From NCBI RefSeq assembly GCF_029714945.1, contig NZ_CP121634.1:2625001-2689000 (forward strand): a DNA stretch of 64,000 nucleotides. The letters run 5' to 3'. A program made the translations under genes and the position numbers. This DNA comes from Bradyrhizobium sp. CIAT3101 (GTDB lineage: Bacteria; Pseudomonadota; Alphaproteobacteria; Rhizobiales; Xanthobacteraceae). Positions 60,524 through 64,000 of the stretch are shown here, one piece after another. Each line of letters starts with the position of its first letter. Positions within the stretch are counted from its first letter, which is position 1. The notes under the pieces are model-generated. The model worked only from the letters and a program-made list of their open reading frames with translations. It was not told the origin of the DNA and made no database searches.

Positions 60524-60854
60524 TGCTCGGTTCCGTCAAGTTACGTCAGCAGAATTGACTGTATATTGTTGCAAGCGTCGAGGCAATTGTATCGCGGCGT
60601 TCGGTCGCTTCGGCGAAGCGGTTCGCCCGCGTGTGTTGCACACCGATCGAGCGCGTTGCCCAGTATTTTTCAGGCAGTATTCTTCGCACTCAACGTGAGC
60701 ATAGCCAAATCCAGTCAGGTCTCCATTCAACATTGAATGTATAAATGAATGCATATTGTATGGTTTGATGATTTGTAGTGCAGAACGCCCTTTGGCACAT
60801 TGATTGCAAAACCTGATCTCGATCCGGGAGGCCGGACGTGAACAGGAGGTGTCT
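60524..60854. promoter_or_regulatory. Divergent control region of mocR-like gene and nitrilase operon
   Basis: In this 331-base, partly A/T-rich region, TGTATATTGT (60560-60569) and TGCATATTGT (60750-60759) are near-copies in direct orientation, one near the MocR start, the other about 40 bp upstream of the sigma-54 site. MocR-type regulators often bind direct repeats. The sigma-54 promoter is listed separately. Confidence 0.45.
60792..60808 (+). promoter_or_regulatory. Sigma-54 (-24/-12) promoter
   Basis: TTGGCAC-N5-TTGCA matches the RpoN consensus exactly in both conserved blocks and spacing. Transcription would start about 12 bases on, near 60818, about 37 bases before the first gene's ATG. 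It links the operon to nitrogen control. Confidence 0.85.
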
Positions 60855-61337
60855 ATGCCAGCAGTGAACATGCCCGCGCGTCAGAAGGGCGATTTTCTCG
60901 TCGACTACGAAGAGAAGGTGTTCGAGGACGTCAAAGCAAAGCCCGGCGAGAAAGCGCTCGTCACCTTCCACACCGTCGCGTTCGAGGGCTCCATCGGTCT
61001 CGTCAATATTCTCCAGGCGCTGCGCTTGAAGCGGAAGGGTTTCGAGACGTCGGTTCTGCTCTACGGCCCCGGCGTCACGCTCGGCATTCAGCGCGGCTTT
61101 CCGAAGATCGGCGACGAGGCTTTCCCGGGCGCGCAGAACTTCAACAACCAGCTCGCGAAGTTCATGGATGAAGGCGGCAAGGTCTATGCCTGCCGGTTCG
61201 CGTTGCAGGCGCTCTACGGCCATGGCGAACCGTCGCTCATTCCGGGCATCCGGCCGATCAATCCGCTCGATGTGCTCGACCTGATCCTGCTTCATCGCAG
61301 GGACGACGCGTTCATGATCCACACCTGGACCGTCTGA
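60855..61337 (+). CDS. MSMEG_0572/Sll0783-family nitrogen-starvation protein
   Basis: The protein has 160 residues. AGGAGG lies 5 bases before the ATG. Matches the small DsrE-like family that begins Nit1C clusters: [76 protein letters not shown]. The single cysteine in YACRFA may matter. The role is not known; it is always beside the nitrilase and is induced in nitrogen starvation in cyanobacteria. It is the first gene after the sigma-54 promoter. Confidence 0.88.
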   Translation: MPAVNMPARQKGDFLVDYEEKVFEDVKAKPGEKALVTFHTVAFEGSIGLVNILQALRLKRKGFETSVLLYGPGVTLGIQRGFPKIGDEAFPGAQNFNNQLAKFMDEGGKVYACRFALQALYGHGEPSLIPGIRPINPLDVLDLILLHRRDDAFMIHTWTV

Positions 61338-61375
61338 CCTCGGCTGGCTCACGCGACGGACGAGGGAGGAACACA

Positions 61376-62431
61376 GTGACAGCGAAACGCACGATCAGAG
61401 CCGGTGCGATTCAGATCGCGCCGGATCTGGACACGCCGACCGGAACGGTCGACCGGATTCTGGCGGCCATCGCGGAGGCGGCGGCCAAGGGAGTCCAGTT
61501 CGCCGTCTTTCCGGAGACGTTCGTTCCCTGGTACCCGTATTTCTCCTTTGTCCGTCCGCCGGTCCTGAGCGGCGCCGAACACATCCAGCTCTACGACAAC
61601 GCCGTCGTCGTGCCCGGTCCCGTGACGGACGCGGTCGCGCAAGCGGCCAAGCGTCACGGCATGGTGGTGGTGCTCGGCGTCAACGAGCGCGATCACGGCT
61701 CGCTTTACAACACCCAACTCGTGTTCGACGCGAACGGTGCGATCGTCCTGAAGCGGCGCAAGATCACGCCGACGTTTCATGAGCGCATGATCTGGGGGCA
61801 GGGCGATGGCGCCGGCCTGAAGGTGGTCGAGACCGCAGTCGGCCGGGTCGGTGCGCTGGCCTGCTGGGAGCATTACAACCCGCTCGCCCGCTACGCGCTG
61901 ATGGCCCAGCACGAGGAAATCCATGCGGCCCAGTTTCCGGGGTCGCTGGTCGGACAGATCTTTGCCGACCAGATCGAGGTGACGATCCGGCATCATGCGC
62001 TGGAAAGCGGATGCTTCGTCGTCAATGCCACCGGCTGGCTGACTGAGGAACAGATCGCCAAGATCTCGCCGGAGGAGGGCCTGCGCAAAGGCCTGCGCGG
62101 CGGCTGCATGACCGCGATCGTCTCTCCCGAAGGAAATCATCTGGTGCCGCCGCTGACCAGCGGCGAGGGCATCCTCGTCGCCGATCTCGATCTCGCCCTG
62201 ATCACCAAACGCAAGCGGATGATGGACTCGGTCGGCCACTACGCGCGGCCGGAGCTGCTTTCGCTGGTGCTGAACGACCGAGCCGCGCGACCGATGCACG
62301 GCTTTCACCCGAACCGCCTCGCGCCCATTCCCGGAGACCCATCAGATGAGACCGCAGATGCCGCAACCCAAGGCGATGCCGACCGAGCAGCTGATCAACG
62401 AGTTGCAGTCCTTCGGGGTCCGGCTCGCTGA
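61376..62431 (+). CDS. Nit1/Nit6803-type nitrilase
   Basis: The protein has 351 residues. GTG start at 61376 with GAGGGAGGAA upstream. The catalytic set of the nitrilase superfamily is complete: Glu47 (VFPETFVPW), Lys129 ([15 protein letters not shown], with the second Glu136), Cys163 ([10 protein letters not shown]). Family work shows that such nitrilases in Nit1C clusters hydrolyse nitriles and allow cyanide as nitrogen source; the substrate here is inferred. The last about 28 residues (charged, Ala/Asp-rich) overlap the radical SAM gene by 86 bases, an unusually large overlap. Confidence 0.9.
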   Translation: MTAKRTIRAGAIQIAPDLDTPTGTVDRILAAIAEAAAKGVQFAVFPETFVPWYPYFSFVRPPVLSGAEHIQLYDNAVVVPGPVTDAVAQAAKRHGMVVVLGVNERDHGSLYNTQLVFDANGAIVLKRRKITPTFHERMIWGQGDGAGLKVVETAVGRVGALACWEHYNPLARYALMAQHEEIHAAQFPGSLVGQIFADQIEVTIRHHALESGCFVVNATGWLTEEQIAKISPEEGLRKGLRGGCMTAIVSPEGNHLVPPLTSGEGILVADLDLALITKRKRMMDSVGHYARPELLSLVLNDRAARPMHGFHPNRLAPIPGDPSDETADAATQGDADRAADQRVAVLRGPAR

Positions 62432-63476
62432 TCCCAAGACCGCGGGAACCGGCCGTCGCGGCGGTGCGGGGCCGTCGGATCACACGCCGTTCACGATCGA
62501 CGGCGCGACCGTGATGATTCCGGTTCACAACGCGCCGGCCTTCGAGAGCCCCTACCTCGTCGAGCGTCCGGACGAGGCCGGGCGCAGCCGCATCTCGCGC
62601 GATGGCGTGGTGCTCGCAGACGTCTCGTTTCCGTTGCGACCCAAATTCTACGACCGCACCACCGAGGACGGTGTTCCCTATTGGAAGATCGCGACCCTGC
62701 ATGGGCGCGACGTCCTCGCCACCACCGTGCTGCAGACCTGCATCCGCTACCAGAGCCGCACCAAGACCTGTCAGTTCTGCGCCATCGGGCAGTCGCTCGC
62801 GGCGGGACGCACGGTCGAGCGCAAGGCGCCGGCGCAGCTCGCCGAAGTGGCCAAGGCGGCCGTCGAGCTCGACGGTGTCCGCCATATGGTGATGACGACG
62901 GGCACGCCGCATACGTCCGATCGCGGCGCCGGGATCCTTGCGGAGAGTGCGCAGGCCGTCAAAGCTGCCGTCGATCTCCCGATCCAGGCGCAATGCGAAC
63001 CGCCAGATGATTTCGCCTGGTTCCAGCGCATGAAGAGTTCGGGCGTCGACGCGCTCGGCATGCATCTGGAGGTGATCGGGCCGGCGGTGCGGCAGAGGAT
63101 CATGCCGGGCAAGGCGCAGGTCCAGGTCGAACGATATATGGAAGCGTTCGCTGCGGCCGTCCCGGTGTTTGGACGCGGTCAGGTCTCGACTTACATCCTC
63201 GCTGGCCTCGGCGACGAACCTTCCGAGATCCTCGCGTTGTCGCGCCGCCTCATCGATATCGGCGTCTATCCCTTCGTCGTGCCGTTCGTGCCGATTGCCG
63301 GCACGCCGCTGGAGAGCCATCCGACGCCGTCTGCAGCGTTCATGCACGACATCTTGCGTCCGCTCGCCGGGATGCTGCGCGCCGGCGGACTGCGCGCCAC
63401 CGACATCAAGGCAGGTTGCGGCAAATGCGGCGCCTGCTCGGCCCTGTCCACCTACGAACGCGGAGCCAGCGCATGA
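62346..63476 (+). CDS. MSMEG_0568-family radical SAM protein
   Basis: The protein has 376 residues. GGAGACC precedes ATG 62346. The iron-sulfur cysteines are C132, C142 and C145 in [18 protein letters not shown], a C-x9-C-x2-C spacing rather than the classical CxxxCxxC, as in this family. A C-terminal GCGKCGACS cluster could hold a second cofactor. SAM-region motifs: [11 protein letters not shown] and [10 protein letters not shown]. It is a conserved member of Nit1C clusters, thought to help make or mature a nitrile or cofactor; the reaction is unknown. It overlaps its neighbours on both sides. Confidence 0.87.
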   Translation: MRPQMPQPKAMPTEQLINELQSFGVRLADPKTAGTGRRGGAGPSDHTPFTIDGATVMIPVHNAPAFESPYLVERPDEAGRSRISRDGVVLADVSFPLRPKFYDRTTEDGVPYWKIATLHGRDVLATTVLQTCIRYQSRTKTCQFCAIGQSLAAGRTVERKAPAQLAEVAKAAVELDGVRHMVMTTGTPHTSDRGAGILAESAQAVKAAVDLPIQAQCEPPDDFAWFQRMKSSGVDALGMHLEVIGPAVRQRIMPGKAQVQVERYMEAFAAAVPVFGRGQVSTYILAGLGDEPSEILALSRRLIDIGVYPFVVPFVPIAGTPLESHPTPSAAFMHDILRPLAGMLRAGGLRATDIKAGCGKCGACSALSTYERGASA

Positions 63477-64000
63477 TGTTCGAACCGTTCAAGCCATTCG
63501 TGGCGCCGGAATTCCAGGTGAAGTTCGCAACCGAAGCCTGGGAGCGTGCCGCCGCAGCAGCCCTGCGTCGCGACGTGTTTTGCGAAGAGCAGAACGTGTT
63601 TTCCGGCGATGATCGCGACGCGGTCGACGATATCGCCATTCCGCTCGTCGCCGTGTCGCTGCTCGGCGTGGCCGAGGCCGATGTCGTCGGCACCGTGCGC
63701 ATTCATGCCGATGAACACGAGGCGGATGTGTGGTGGGGCTCCCGCCTTGCCGTTGAAAAGGGCTATCGCCGGCTCAGCGCGGTCGGCGCCGGTCTGATCC
63801 GGCTTGCCGTCTCCTCTGCGCATGCGCGCGGCTGCCGGCGCTTCCTTGCCAACGTGCAGAGCCAGAATGCGCTTCTGTTCCAGCACATGCACTGGCGCTC
63901 GCTCGGCGAATTCGAACTGCTCGGCCGGCCGCACCATCGCATGGAGGCCGACCTTGACCACTACCCGCCATTCCGGACGCCGGAAACCGGCTTCCTGTCG
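63473..64000 (+). CDS. MSMEG_0567/Sll0786-family GNAT N-acetyltransferase (3' end outside window)
   Basis: 176 codons are visible with no stop before the window edge. The start ATG at 63473 overlaps the radical SAM stop (ATGATG; a second ATG at 63476 is possible). The GNAT core: VVGTVRIHADEHEADVWWGS, then AVEKGYRRLSAVGAGLIRLA (acetyl-CoA loop with R/Q-x-x-G/A pattern) and AHARGCRRFLANVQSQNALL. It is the fourth Nit1C gene in the usual order. Later genes of the cluster (AIR-synthase-like, flavoprotein, glycosyltransferase-like) would be expected downstream of the window. Confidence 0.85.
   Translation, partial: MMFEPFKPFVAPEFQVKFATEAWERAAAAALRRDVFCEEQNVFSGDDRDAVDDIAIPLVAVSLLGVAEADVVGTVRIHADEHEADVWWGSRLAVEKGYRRLSAVGAGLIRLAVSSAHARGCRRFLANVQSQNALLFQHMHWRSLGEFELLGRPHHRMEADLDHYPPFRTPETGFLS

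Overview
The window is about 65% GC with high-GC third codon positions. Its gene content (many ABC uptake systems, a MocR regulator, PHB/glycogen-era reserve metabolism, several families of dispersed palindromic repeats) points to a soil alphaproteobacterium of the Bradyrhizobium/Rhodopseudomonas group. This is inference from style and families, since no 16S gene is present. I see no rRNA, tRNA, CRISPR array, phage or intact insertion sequence. The window reads as chromosomal metabolic DNA.

Layout. 1-3.4 kb: the end of ilvC, an SDR, an LprI-like protein, and a TetR/ferric-reductase-like divergent pair with two matched 17-bp operators. 3.5-8.2 kb: an LTA-synthase-like sulfatase, a rhodanese with a TTG start, and an OpuB/EgtU-type transporter whose permease and binding protein are fused. 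8.3-12.3 kb: a NitT/TauT-type ABC system with a cupin gene inserted on the other strand, then a Nudix-like protein. 12.4-18.0 kb: a complete branched-chain-amino-acid-type (Liv) operon ending in an overlapping class III PPK2. 18-26 kb: a metallo-beta-lactamase-fold hydrolase, a small zinc-peptidase-like protein, a large MscS channel, a Bug binding protein and NAD-malic enzyme. 26.3-29.3 kb: a BlaI/M56 pair whose sensor carries an unusual C-terminal half. 29.4-31.5 kb: an RlpA lipoprotein and several very small genes. 31.6-37.5 kb: a Baeyer-Villiger monooxygenase-esterase fusion, a carboxylesterase lacking its nucleophile, and a LigB-like dioxygenase. 37.5-41 kb: glgC-glgA and a Tyr/Gly-rich secreted protein. 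41-48.8 kb: a sulfonate-sulfur island with three binding proteins, permease, ATPase, an acyl-CoA-dehydrogenase-like flavoenzyme and SsuD. 49-54 kb: a CmcJ-like enzyme, a second RlpA, a Gfo/Idh oxidoreductase and an orphan Liv-type binding protein. 54.3-59.1 kb: a complete CUT2 sugar ABC operon. 59.1-64 kb: a MocR regulator divergent from the start of a Nit1C nitrilase operon that has a textbook sigma-54 promoter.

How it fits together. Most of the window is scavenging: oligotroph-type uptake of amino acids or amides, sulfonates, sugars and carboxylates, plus nitrile/cyanide nitrogen under sigma-54 control. Reserve polymers (glycogen synthesis; polyphosphate-driven nucleotide phosphorylation) sit beside uptake genes. 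Intergenic spaces are shaped by at least four families of imperfect palindromes that lie between convergent or adjacent genes and probably double as terminators.

The items I think most deserve follow-up are the M56 sensor with a VHL-beta-like segment between two copies of a repeated module, the BVMO-esterase fusion with an altered fingerprint, the nucleophile-less carboxylesterase, and the sigma-54/Nit1C promoter.
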